Shown: piece after piece, positions 1-9,221 of the stretch
How the letters are laid out: every line of letters begins with the position of its first letter
Position numbering within the stretch: position 1 is the first letter of the stretch
NCBI GenBank assembly: GCA_018398575.1
Contig: JAGTXZ010000001.1
Span: 175,001-192,500 of the forward strand
Length of the DNA stretch: 17,500 bases
Direction: 5' to 3'
Origin: Ampelomyces quisqualis
Lineage: Eukaryota > Ascomycota > Dothideomycetes > Pleosporales > Phaeosphaeriaceae
Made by a program: the position numbers and the translations under genes
Notes under the pieces: model-generated
Seen by the model: the letters and a program-made list of their open reading frames with translations, nothing else
Databases searched by the model: none
Told to the model about the DNA's origin: nothing

Positions 1-445
1 TTACTAAAGCTTTTATACTTAGTTAGAATAGTTTTTCTCTTTTAATTATTTCTATTTTAGGTTGTATCTAGAATAAAATATAGCCTTAGTAGCTATTTTA
101 TTTATAATATCTATTTTTAGTTATATATATCCTTAAAGTAGCTAGTAGGTTAGAAGTTACTAGTAAGTCTAAGGTCTAGTAAGTTTAAGGTAGCTAGTAA
201 GTTTAGAGTAGCTAAGGTAGCTAGTAGGTTAAGGTAGCTAATAGAATAAAAGTTACTACTATATTTTGGCTCTTATAAATTTAAAATACCTAGTTAGTTA
301 AAGAAAGCTTTTTATACTTAGTTAGAATAGTTTTTTCTTTTTAATTATTCTTATTTTAGCTTATATCTAGAATTTAATATATATAGGTAGCTAGTAAGTA
401 TAAAGTTACTAGTACGTTTAGAGTAGGTAGTAGGTTTAAGGTAGC
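1..445. repeat. Degenerate ~300-bp direct duplication in spacer (unit 1)
   Basis: The block at 8-85 (AGCTTTTATACTTAGTTAG, a T-rich run, then a TCTAGAAT motif) recurs in slightly diverged form at 304-382. Each copy is followed by a cluster of short GTAGCTAGTAAGTTTAGAG-like words, at about 136-245 and 386-445. The first copy is about 300 bp; the second merges into unrelated AT-rich sequence after about 445. The same arrangement is present in unit 2. Confidence 0.75.
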
Positions 446-1555
446 TTTAGTTAATTATAATAGTACTCTTAATATGTAATTAAGTTAAGTAAATATTAGA
501 AAAAATTATAAACTTTATTTTTCTAGATAGTAGTAATCTTATATCTTACTATATCTTAATCTAATATTTATAATAACTTATCTCTCTTATATATAGAGAC
601 TTATATAAGTATAAAGTATAAAATAGATAATTTTTGTTTATTTAATATAAAGTGTTAGTCTTTTTCCTAAAATTATAAAACTATTCTTATTATTTTAGAA
701 TCTTTCTATAAAATTAAGACAAAAATTAAATTATTAAATAGTAGAAATATTTTTAGAGTTATAATATCTCTTATACGTCTAACTGCTATAATATAAAATA
801 TATTACCTTTCTATTAGTAAAAATAAACATATTAGTCTTAGTAAATAGAATAATAAATTCTAGTTTATCTTAAACATAGTACCTATTATATTAGTTAATA
901 AGAATATTTATAATTACTTTACTATATTCTTATTCTCTAGTACTTATTAAATACAAATATTAGTAGGCTTTTAAAGTTATATATATAGAAGTATTACTAT
1001 ATTAGAGTATACTCTTACTACTTTTAAACTTATAATAAAAATAAGAAAAGAAAAGAAAAAAAGACTAATAATTCTTTCAAAGTTAGTATATATATCTAAT
1101 ATTACTAAACCTTAAAATTATACAATTCTTTACAAGTATTAGAAAGCTTACTTCTACTAAGAAAAAAAATTATTAGTTGTTACTTTCTTCTAGTATAACT
1201 TAAGAAAGAAAGGTATAGATCTAGAGATTTTAGTATTTCTAGCTTATATAGATACTTAACTTAAACTAGGCTAGATCTAATATACTATAGGTAGAATAAA
1301 GATAGTACTAGTATAAAACTTATATAAGTAGCTTTTAGTATAAAACTTATATAAGTAGCTTTTTAGTATAGATTCTATTAGTTTCTAGTAAACTTTATAT
1401 AACACTAGTTAGAAAGATATTACTAGCTTCTTAGTTTAGATTATAATTTTCTTTTACTAGATATTATATAATAATTGTAAAAACTAGATATTACTAGATT
1501 TTAGTCTATATTATTTTTCTATACTAGAATTTATATAATATACTATAAATAACGT

Positions 1556-2935
1556 GTTAGCTTTATTAGGTAAGATTATATTATATTATAGTTAAAAACA
1601 ATATTTTCTAGTTTAAAATAGTCCTAGCTTTATTAGCTAAGATTATATTATATTAGAAAAATATATTTCTCTAGTTTAAAATAGAGATAAGTAGCTTAAC
1701 TAGTCTATATATAATTATTATATAGTTAAAATCTATAAAATTCTAGTTTAGAAAGATATAAAGCTTTATAGATAATATAATAATAGTTTAGAGTAGAATC
1801 TATATTATACTAGTAGATTATATAAGATTAATATACTAGTTTAGATACTATTATTTTAAAGTAAAATCTTTATTATACTAGTATAGAACTATTCTTTAGT
1901 ATTTAAAGTAAATGTAATGAGTAAAAACTAAATATTAGTAGCTCTACTTATTTAGACTATACATTATAAAAAAGATATTAATAATTCTACTTATCTAGAT
2001 TATCTTAGTTTGTATTAAAATTTATACTATATTAGTAATAAGAGACGTTAGTAGTTTTACACAAATATATTATACTAGTATTAGTAGTTTAAACATATAT
2101 ATTATATTATTTTATAGTTAGAATATAACTTATACTAGTGAAATAGATAGTAGTAGCGTTACTTGTCTAGATTATTATTATCTATATTTAGAGCTACTAG
2201 ATTTTTCTATTTTAAATAAAAAGCTAGTAGGTTATTTAAAACTCTGTTTTCTTATCTAGTATAGTTATATAGAATATTAGTAGGCTTAGAAAGATATAAG
2301 AACGTAAGTAGTAATATTAGTTGTAGCTCTAATACTTAGCTCTAACTTTTAAAATTTATAAGAGTTTATTTCTATATCTTAGGTAAGAGAAGAATCTTCT
2401 ATTAGTTATATTAAATAGAAGTTTTGTTTACTATATATTTCTTTATAAAAGAAAATTTATATTTAGTTTCTACTAATCTCTTGTTCTATATAGTAGAATT
2501 TTTTTGTTATAGTAAATAAGCTAGTAATACTATTATACATAGAAGAAAAAACTATACTAGTTTTTAAAAGATATAAACAGCTCTACTAGTATAGATCTAA
2601 TAATAATATATTATAAATATATATAATTTTAATACAAGAAAAGTAGCTAGACTAGTATAGATTATAATTAAGATTTTTTTAGGTTTAGGGTATATAATAC
2701 CTTTATAATTTAGATTATACTAGTATAGAATAAGATTTGTAGCTTTATTAGTATAGATAATATTATTCTATTATAGAATATTTCTTCTAGTACTAAAATA
2801 GTTTATTTGTAGCTTTATTTGTATGTATAATATTATTTATAGTTAGAATATAACTATACTAGTAAGAAATAGAAAGTAGTTGCTCTACTTATCTAGATTA
2901 TATAATTTTGGTTAAAATATATTGTTATACAAGTA
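1556..2935. repeat. Degenerate sub-repeats upstream of 5' ETS (unit 1)
   Basis: Several diverged words recur here. A block of about 65 bp at 2112-2175 (TATAGTTAGAATATAACT, then TACTAGT, then a TAGTAG word, then TCTAGATTAT) is repeated at 2837-2901. Its last part, CTACTTATCTAGATTAT, also appears in variants at 1941-1960 and 1985-2003. AGCTTTATTAG followed by AAGATTATATTATATTA occurs near 1560 and 1630. ACTAGTATAGA recurs between about 2590 and 2760. Spacer sub-repeats just upstream of the rRNA promoter often act as enhancer-like elements in other eukaryotes; here only the repetition is visible. Confidence 0.6.
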
Positions 2936-2960
2936 AAAACCAAGGCAAGTGTAACTCGGC
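2880..2960 (+). promoter_or_regulatory. Candidate Pol I promoter region at composition boundary (unit 1)
   Basis: The AT-rich spacer ends abruptly around 2936-2945, where the sequence shifts to balanced composition and stays so through the transcription unit. The junction itself (AAAATATATTGTTATACAAG, then AAAAACCAAGGCAAGTG) is preserved in unit 2. The Pol I start is expected near such a junction, but fungal Pol I promoters have no consensus I can read. The placement is an inference from composition and position only. Confidence 0.25.
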
Positions 2961-3715
2961 GATCACGGGTTTATGCTTTTGCGCGGGTTGCGCCTCCGCC
3001 AAATTTGCTCAACCTCCGAGACCTTTTCCGACACGTCAACCCGCGCTCACAAAATCAAACCCAAAGGTGTTCGCACGTTACATAAGGAGCAGAAAAATCA
3101 ATTACTTTTCTGCAGCCTATCTAAGAAAAACAGTATAGCTACCTATACGCTATTTTCAGCGGATCAACAAAACGGCGCTCTTGCTCAGAGGTTTAGGCGG
3201 CTTCGGCTGGTCCTCACGCGTTTGCTTCAAGTCTCGTACTTGCTTGCCTTGTTTTCTTGTGAGCCGCTGGCAAGGCAACTAAGCTGCGATCACAAGGCCT
3301 AGCCTCTCGTGGGTGTTGGCAGCCAAAATTGTTATTGCGGTTGTCCTGTGCTATTGTGGATGAAGCCCCGTTAATTCTGACGGGCACTACGTGGGTCTGT
3401 GGATTGCTGGCTCTGCCATCTACTCAGCAGATCTTGGGGACAATCGTCGTGTATCCGCTTTTAGCGTGTCGCGGCGCAGGTTTTCTCCTCCTGAGGGCTG
3501 TATGTAGCGGAAATGGATTCTGATGGGAACGTCAGCCATGTCTCGTTGCGGACCAGCTTTTGGGAAACAGTGAAGCAATTGAATCGGTCGTCTATGCTGT
3601 CATTGCTATTAGCTTTGATTGTGTAGCGGCTTGGGCGCTTTGGTGTTCTCCTGCCTAGTAAAAGTCGGCTCTCGGGGTCTGTCTTGGAGTTCCGGCTCTT
3701 TGACTTTAAGATAGT
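2936..3715 (+). other. 5' external transcribed spacer (unit 1)
   Basis: This is about 780 bases of balanced composition between the AT-rich spacer and the 18S start. It is expected to be the leader of the pre-rRNA, which binds U3 snoRNA and is removed during 18S maturation. Compared with unit 2 it keeps G at dozens of sites where unit 2 has A. It also lacks a short segment around 2980-3000: unit 2 has GGTGACGG inserted after TTATGCTTTT. Small open frames here are not conserved in frame between units because of indels. The upstream limit is set by composition, not by a mapped transcription start. Confidence 0.7.
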
Positions 3716-4611
3716 TACCTGGTTGATTCTGCCAGTAGTCATATGCTTGTCTCAAAGATTAAGCCATGCATGTCTAAGTATAAGCAATTATACCGTGAAA
3801 CTGAATGGCTCATTAAATCAGTTATCGTTTATTTGATAGTACCTTACTACTTGGACAACCGTGGTAATTCTAGAGCTAATACATGCTAAAAACCTCAACT
3901 TCGGGAGGGTGTATTTAGATAAAACCAACGCCCTTCGGGCTTCTTGGTGATTCATGATAACTTTACGGATCGCATGGCCTTGCGCCGGCGACGGTTCATT
4001 CAAATTTCTGCCTATCAACTTTCGATGGTAGGTATTGGCTTACCATGGTTTCAACGGGTAACGGGAATTAGGGTTCGATTCCGGAGAGGGAGCCTGAGAA
4101 ACGGCCACATCCAAGGAAGGCAGCAGGCGCGCAATTACCCAATCCCGACACGGGAGGTAGTGACAATAAATACTGATACAGGGCTCTTTTGGGTCTTGTA
4201 ATTGGAATGAGTACAATTAAACCTCTTAACGAGGAACAATTGGAGGGCAAGTCTGGTGCCAGCAGCCGCGGTAATTCCAGCTCAATAGCGTATATTAAAG
4301 TTGTTGCAGTTAAAAGCTCGTAGTTGAAACTTGGGTCTGGCTGGCAGGTCCGCTCTACCGCGTGTACTTGTCCGGGCCTTCCTTCTGAGAACCTCATGCC
4401 CTTTACTGGGCGTGTTGGGACCAGGACTTTACTTTGAAAAATTAGAGTGTTCAAAGCAGGCCTTGCTCGAATACGTTAGCATGGAATAATAGAATAGGAC
4501 GTGCGGTCCTATTTGTTGGTTTCTAGGACCGCCGTAATGATTAATAGGGAAGTCGGGGCATCAGTATTCAATTGTCAGAGGTGAAATTCTTGGATTTATT
4601 GAAGACTAACT

Positions 4612-4649
<38 letters not shown>

Positions 4650-4779
4650 GTGAACGAAAGTTAGGGGATCGAAGACGATCAGATACCGTCGTAGTCTTAA
4701 CCGTAAACTATGACTAGGATCGGGCGATGTTCTTTTTCTGACTCGCTCGGCCTTACAGAAATCAAAGTTTTTGGGTTCT

Positions 4780-4811
<32 letters not shown>

Positions 4812-5242
4812 AAATTGACGGAAGGCAACCAGGCGTGGAGCTTAATTGACTCAACACGGGAAACTCACCAGGTCCAGATGAAATAAGGATTGACAGATTG
4901 AGAGCTCTTTCTTGATTTTTTCAGGTGGTGGTGCATGGCGTTCTTAGTTGGTGGAGTGATTTGTCTGCTTAATTGCGATAACGAACGAGACCTTAACCTG
5001 CTAAATAGCCAGGGCTTTGGCTGGTCGCCGGCTTAGGACTATCGGCTCAAGCCGATGGAAGTTTGAGCAATAACAGGTCTGTGATGCCTTAGATGTTCTG
5101 TGACAGAGCCAACGAGTTCTTTACCTTGGCCGAAAGGTCTGGGCAATCTTGTTAAACTCTGTCGTGCTGGGGATAGAGCATTGCAATTATTGCTCTTCAA
5201 CGAGGAATGCCTAGTAAGCGCGTGTCATCAGCATGCGTTGAT

Positions 5243-5288
<46 letters not shown>

Positions 5289-5427
5289 AATGGCTCAGTG
5301 AGGCCTTCGGACTGGCTTAGGAAGGTTGGCAACGACCATCCTAAGCCGGAAAGTTCGTCAAACTCGGTCATTTAGAGGAAGTAAAAGTCGTAACAAGGTT
5401 TCAGGTGAACCTGCGGAAGGATCATTA
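3716..5427 (+). rRNA. 18S small-subunit rRNA (unit 1)
   Basis: RNA of the 40S ribosomal subunit. The 5' end TACCTGGTTGATTCTGCCAG (3716) and the 3' end CTGCGGAAGGATCATTA (5427) match the universal termini. The 530 loop GTGCCAGCAGCCGCGGTAAT (4256-4275) and the decoding-site segment TTGTACACACCGCCCGTCGC (about 5258-5277) are intact. At 1712 bases it is about 5% shorter than the usual ~1.8 kb, with no intron. The shortfall comes from scattered small losses at conserved places: CTGAATGG for CTGCGAATGG near 3801; GGAGCTTAATTGAC near 4837, where unit 2 has GGAGCCTGCGGCTTAATTT; and TTTCAGGTGAACC near 5400 for TTTCCGTAGGTGAACC. Unit 1 keeps the conserved G residues that unit 2 has lost. The losses are more likely sequence errors than true decay. 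Confidence 0.95.
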
Positions 5428-5605
5428 CATTTAGTAGTGCTTGCTAAGGGTCTGTTAGGCTGTATAGTATTGCTACTGACGAGCAGCATGATCCTCTAAG
5501 TCAACCTTGTCTTTTGCGTACGTTTCTCAGCGGGTATAACCCGCTGGCTGGACAAAATTAAAACCCTTGAATATTCAATCAGTGTCTGAGAAACTTAATA
5601 ATTAC
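5428..5605 (+). other. Internal transcribed spacer 1 (unit 1)
   Basis: This spacer lies between the 18S 3' end and the 5.8S 5' end and is removed during pre-rRNA processing, separating the small- and large-subunit precursors. It contains a clear hairpin at 5528-5546, CAGCGGGT-ATA-ACCCGCTG (8-bp stem, 3-base loop), conserved in unit 2. The 3' tail AAACTTAATAATTACAACTT resembles Pleosporales ITS1. It is about 11 bases shorter than the unit 2 copy through indels. Confidence 0.9.
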
Positions 5606-5758
5606 AACTTTCACAACGGATCTCTTGGTTCTGGCATCGATGAAGAACGCAGCGAAATGCGATAAGTAGTGTGGTGCAGAATTCAGTGAATCATCGAATC
5701 TTTGAAGCGCACATTCGCCCCTTGGTATTCCATGGGGCATGCCTGTTCGACGTCATTT
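5606..5758 (+). rRNA. 5.8S rRNA (unit 1)
   Basis: Large-subunit 5.8S rRNA, which pairs with the 5' part of 28S. The conserved GATCTCTTGGTTCTGGCATC and GATGAAGAACGCAGCGAAAT blocks are present, followed by GAATCATCGAATCTTTGAA and the CGTCATTT end. Length is 153 bases against the usual 157-158. Missing bases are visible: TTTCACAACGG for TTTCAACAACGG at the start, and TTCGACGTCATTT for TTCGAGCGTCATTT at the end. ACATTCGCCCC replaces ACATTGCGCCCC. The ends are set by comparison with the yeast-type 5.8S. Confidence 0.95.
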
Positions 5759-5904
5759 GTACCCTCAAGCTCTGCTTGGTGTTGGGTGTTTGTCTATGCT
5801 TTGCTTGGACTCACTCAAAGCAATTGGCAGCCAGTGTTTTGGCATGAAGCGCAGCACATCTTGCACTTCAGTCTTAAACACCAGCTTCCAGTAAGTCCCT
5901 TTAC
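5759..5904 (+). other. Internal transcribed spacer 2 (unit 1)
   Basis: This spacer lies between 5.8S and 28S and is removed in 60S maturation. It opens with CCCTCAAGCTCTGCTTGG, whose GCTCTGCTTGG part is the first ITS2 helix, then GTGTTGGGTGTTTGTC. It later contains CAATTGGCAGCCAGT and GAAGCGCAGCACATCTTGCA. This order of motifs is typical of Pleosporales ITS2. The spacer is about 146 bases. An exact species assignment would need an ITS search, and the indels here would lower the match. Confidence 0.9.
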
Positions 5905-7070
5905 GTTTGACCTCGGATCAGGTAGGGCCGCTGAACTTAAGCATATCAATAAGCGGAGGAAAGAAACCAACAGGGATTGCCTAGTAACGGCGAGTGAAGC
6001 GGCAACAGCTCAAATTTGAAATCTGGCTCTCAGGGCCCGAGTTGTAATTTGCAGAGGCGCTTTGGTGTCGGCAGGTCAAGTTCCTGGAACAGGACGTCAC
6101 AGAGAATCCCGTACGTGGTCGCTAGCCTGCCGTGTAAAGCCTTCGACAGTCGAGTTGTTTGAATGCAGCTCTAAATGGGAGGTAAATTTCTTCTAAAGCT
6201 AAATACTGGCCAGAGACCGATAGCGCACAAGTAGAGTGATCAAGATGAAAAGCACTTTGGAAAGAGAGTCAAATAGCACGTGAAATTGTTGAAAGGGAAG
6301 CGCTTGCAGCCAGACTTGCCTGTAGTAGTTTATCTAGACTTTTGTCTAGTGCACTCTTCTGCAGGCAGGCAGCATCAGTCAGGCGATTGGATAAAGGTCT
6401 CTATCACGTCTCTCTTTTGGGAGGCCTTATAGGGAGACGTCATGCAACCAGTCTGGACTGGGGTCTGCGCATCTGCTGGATGCTGGCGTAATGGCTGTAA
6501 GCGGCCCGTCTTGAAACACGGACCAAGGAGTCTAACATCTATGCGAGTGTTTGGGTGTCAAGCCCAAAGCGTAATGAAAGTGAACGGAGGTGGGAACCTT
6601 TGGGTGCACCATCGACCGATCCTGATTCGGATGGTTGAGTAAGAGCATGGCTGTTGGGACGAAGATGGTGAACTATGCTTGAATAGGGTGAAGCCAGAGG
6701 AAACTCTGGGAGGCTGCAGCGGTTCTGACGTGCAAATCGATCGTCAAATTTGGGCATAGGGGCGAAAGACTAATCGAACTATCTAGTAGCTGGTTCCTGC
6801 CGAAGTTCCCTCAGGATAGCAGTAACGTATTCAGTTTTATGGGTAAACGAATGATTAGAGTTGAAACAACCTTCACCTATTCTCAAACTTTAAATATGTA
6901 AACTTGTTACTTGATTGAACGTGGACTGAATGTACCGTTACTAGTGGGCCATTTTGGTGCAGAACTGGCGATGCGGGATGAACGAACGGGGTTATGCCAG
7001 AATATTCATCAGACACCACAAAGGTGTTAGTTCATCTAGACAGCAGGACGGTGGCCATGGAAGTCGGAAT

Positions 7071-7104
<34 letters not shown>

Positions 7105-7918
7105 TGAACTAGCCCTGAAAATGGATGGCGCTCAAGCGTATTACCCATACGCCGCCAGGGCAGAATTTACGCCCTGGCAGTAGGCAGGCGTGGAGGCTCG
7201 TGACGAAGCCTTGGGGTGACCCGGGTCGAACGGCCTCTAGTGCAGATCTTTGGTAGTAGCAAATACTCAAATGAGAACTTTGAGGACTGAAGTGGGGAAA
7301 GGTTCCGTGTGAACAGCAGTTGGACACGGGTTAGTCGATCCTAAGAGATAGGGTAGTTCCGTTTTAATGTTGGCGCGCCACGCCCTCGGAAGCCGGTTAA
7401 CATTCCGGCACCTGGATGTAGATTCTGCGGCAACGCAATTGAGAGGAACCTGGGAGCCCCAAGAAGAGTTCTCTTCTTCTTAACGGTCTGTCACCCTGAA
7501 ATCAGTTTGTCGGAGCTAGGTTCAATGGCCGGAAGAGCGCTACTTTGCGGCGTTTGGTGCTTCCCGACGAGTTGAAAATCCGCTTGAAGAAATAGTTTTA
7601 CGCCAGGTCGTACTCATAACCGCAGCAGGTCTCCAAGGTGAAAAGCCTCTAGTTGATAGAACAATAGATAAGGGAAGTCGGCAAAATAGATCCGTAACTT
7701 GGGAAAAGGATTGGCTCTGGGTTGGGTATGTTGGGCCTTGGGAAGCCTCTGCAGAAGGGCACTAACCGCAAGGTGGGCGCCTTTCAGTGCTGGGGTGCGA
7801 ACACTCTTGGCAGGCTTTGGCCGTCCGGCGTATGTTTAACAACCAACTTAGAACTGGTACGGACAAGGGAATCTGACTGTCTAATTAAACATAGCATATG
7901 CCGAAAGTGGTGTTGACG

Positions 7919-7952
<34 letters not shown>

Positions 7953-7986
7953 GCGAAGAGATTCGACCAAGCGCGGGTAAGCGGCA

Positions 7987-8043
<57 letters not shown>

Positions 8044-8640
8044 ATGAATGGATTAAACGAGATTCCCGCTGTCCTATCTACTATCTAGCGAAACACAGCC
8101 AAGGGAACGGGCTTGGCCAAATCAGAGGAAGAAGACCTGTTGAGCTTGACTCTAGTTTGACATTGTGAAAAGACATGGGGGTGTAGAATAGGTGGGAGCT
8201 TCGGCGCCGGTGAAATACCACTACCCTTATCGTTTTACTTATTTGATAAGCGGAGCTGGGCCTCACCGCCCAACTTCTAGCGTTAAGGTCCCTATGGACT
8301 GATCCGGGTTGAAGACATTGTCAGGTGGGGAGTTTGGCTGGGGCGGCACATCTGTTAAACCATAACGCAGGTGTTAAGGGGACTCATGGAGAACAGAAAT
8401 CTCCAGTAGAGCAAAGGGCAAAAGTCACTTGATTTTGATTTTCAGTGTGAATACAAACCATGAAAGTGTGGCTATCGATCCTTTAGTCCCTCGAAATTTG
8501 AGGCTAGAGGTGCCAGAAAAGTTGCACAGGGATAACTGGCTTGTGGCGCCAGCGTTCATAGCGACGTTGCTTTTGATCCTTCGATGTGGCTCTTCCTATC
8601 ATACCGAAGCAGAATTCGGTAAGTTGGATTGGCCACTAAT

Positions 8641-8695
<55 letters not shown>

Positions 8696-9068
8696 ATTGC
8701 CCCAATGGTAATACCGCTTAGTACGAGAGGAACCGCGGTTTCAGATAATTGGTTTTGCGGCTGTCTGACCAGGCATTGCCGCGAAGCTACCATCTGCTGG
8801 ATTATGGCTGAACGCCTCTAAGTCAGAATCCATGCCAGAGCAGGTGATTTCCGCCTGCACCAGTCGGATACGAATAGGCCTTTGGTAAGAACCTTACCAG
8901 ATCAGCGTTGGCAGCTCCATTGAAATTGGGACTGCTAGCTGGTGTATTACAATTATACAGTGCGCAGGATTGAATCCTTTGCAGGCGACTTAGTTTGCCG
9001 GGTCGTGTAAGTAGTCGAAGCCTTGTTATTACGAGCTACTGAGGCGTAAGCCCGATGTAGCTTGGTTG
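5905..9068 (+). rRNA. 28S large-subunit rRNA (unit 1)
   Basis: RNA of the 60S subunit, carrying the peptidyl-transferase centre. It starts at GTTTGACCTCGGATCAGG and continues into the D1/D2 region (CTGAACTTAAGCATATCAAT). Landmarks: CTCTCTTAAGGTAGC at 8000-8014, uninterrupted by an intron; TGTTGAGCTTGACTCTAG near 8139; the domain V ring GGGTTTAGACCGTCGTGAGA from 8655; and the sarcin-ricin loop AGTACGAGAGGAAC at 8720-8733. The 3' end near 9068 is placed after CGTAAGCCCGATGTAGCTTG by analogy and may be off by about 10 bases. The length of about 3.16 kb is about 5% short of the family norm. Small gaps at conserved sites are seen, such as TAGGGCCGCTG near 5932 where unit 2 has TAGGGATACCCGCTG, GACCTGTTGAG for GACCCTGTTGAG, and GATGTGGCTC for GATGTCGGCTC near 8583. 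Confidence 0.95.
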
Positions 9069-9221
9069 AATATGGGAATTATCCCTCCTCATCTGGTGTG
9101 ACATTAGGAACATGTCTACCAGAGGGGATAGCTGCAGGAGCGCTAGAATAATCTACGTTTCCAGTCAGAGCATATAGGCGCACTTGCTAGATAATTTAGA
9201 GGTAGGCGCTGCTAGGGTAGC
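9069..9221 (+). other. 3' external transcribed spacer and proximal spacer
   Basis: About 150 bases of balanced composition follow 28S before the tandem repeats begin. It contains a strong hairpin (9081-9129, separate entry) where the 3' processing signal of the pre-rRNA is expected. The rest (GCTGCAGGAGCGCTAGAATA and onward) has no motif I recognise. No second copy is in the window, since unit 2 is cut inside 28S. Confidence 0.6.
9081..9129 (+). promoter_or_regulatory. 3' ETS hairpin with AGGA loop, possible RNase III-type processing site
   Basis: ATCCC (9081-9085) pairs with GGGAT (9125-9129), TCTGGT (9092-9097) with ACCAGA (9118-9123), and GACAT (9100-9104) with ATGTC (9112-9116). Near the tip T9105 can pair with A9110, closing an AGGA tetraloop (9106-9109) with C9111 bulged. 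A few unpaired bases lie at 9086-9091 and 9098-9099. In budding yeast the RNase III Rnt1p cuts a hairpin just past 25S that is capped by an AGNN tetraloop; position and loop fit that pattern. Folding is by eye and the function is inferred. Confidence 0.5.

Larger units (their letters stand above)
1..2935. other. AT-rich intergenic spacer, promoter-side part (unit 1)
   Basis: This gene-free stretch is extremely A+T-rich; for example 541-600 has 49 A/T of 60. Tracts of TA, TAG and CTA dominate, and CpA and TpG are scarce by eye. That is the usual footprint of fungal repeat-induced point mutation (CpA to TpA on either strand). No open frame of note exists on either strand and I recognise no transposon motif. 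The region is internally repetitive (see separate repeat entries) and recurs almost base for base at 10651-13616. It is likely the non-transcribed part of the rDNA intergenic spacer. Confidence 0.85.

Noticed and set aside
1..2935. Decayed transposon as the source of the AT-rich spacer
   Set aside because: No terminal repeats, target-site duplication or residual protein motif can be read, so the idea stays a possibility, not a call.
2908..3302. Short open frames in the 5' ETS (76, 109 aa), with counterparts in unit 2
   Set aside because: They overlap the pre-rRNA leader, have no recognisable domain, and the unit 2 counterparts are shifted in frame by indels.
5100..5375. Frames on both strands within 18S, ITS and 28S in both units
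   Set aside because: All lie in structural RNA or its spacers. Conservation there is explained by rRNA, and indels break the frames between units.
7109..7327. Minus-strand frame inside 28S (72 aa), similar in idea to the yeast TAR1 gene antisense to 25S
   Set aside because: Conserved rRNA yields such frames by chance in many eukaryotes and they are a known source of false proteins. I see no TAR1 match I can support.
8000..8014. Intron or homing-endonuclease insertion at the CTCTCTTAAGGTAGC site in 28S
   Set aside because: The site is uninterrupted, and the 18S and 28S genes are shorter, not longer, than usual, so no group I intron is present.
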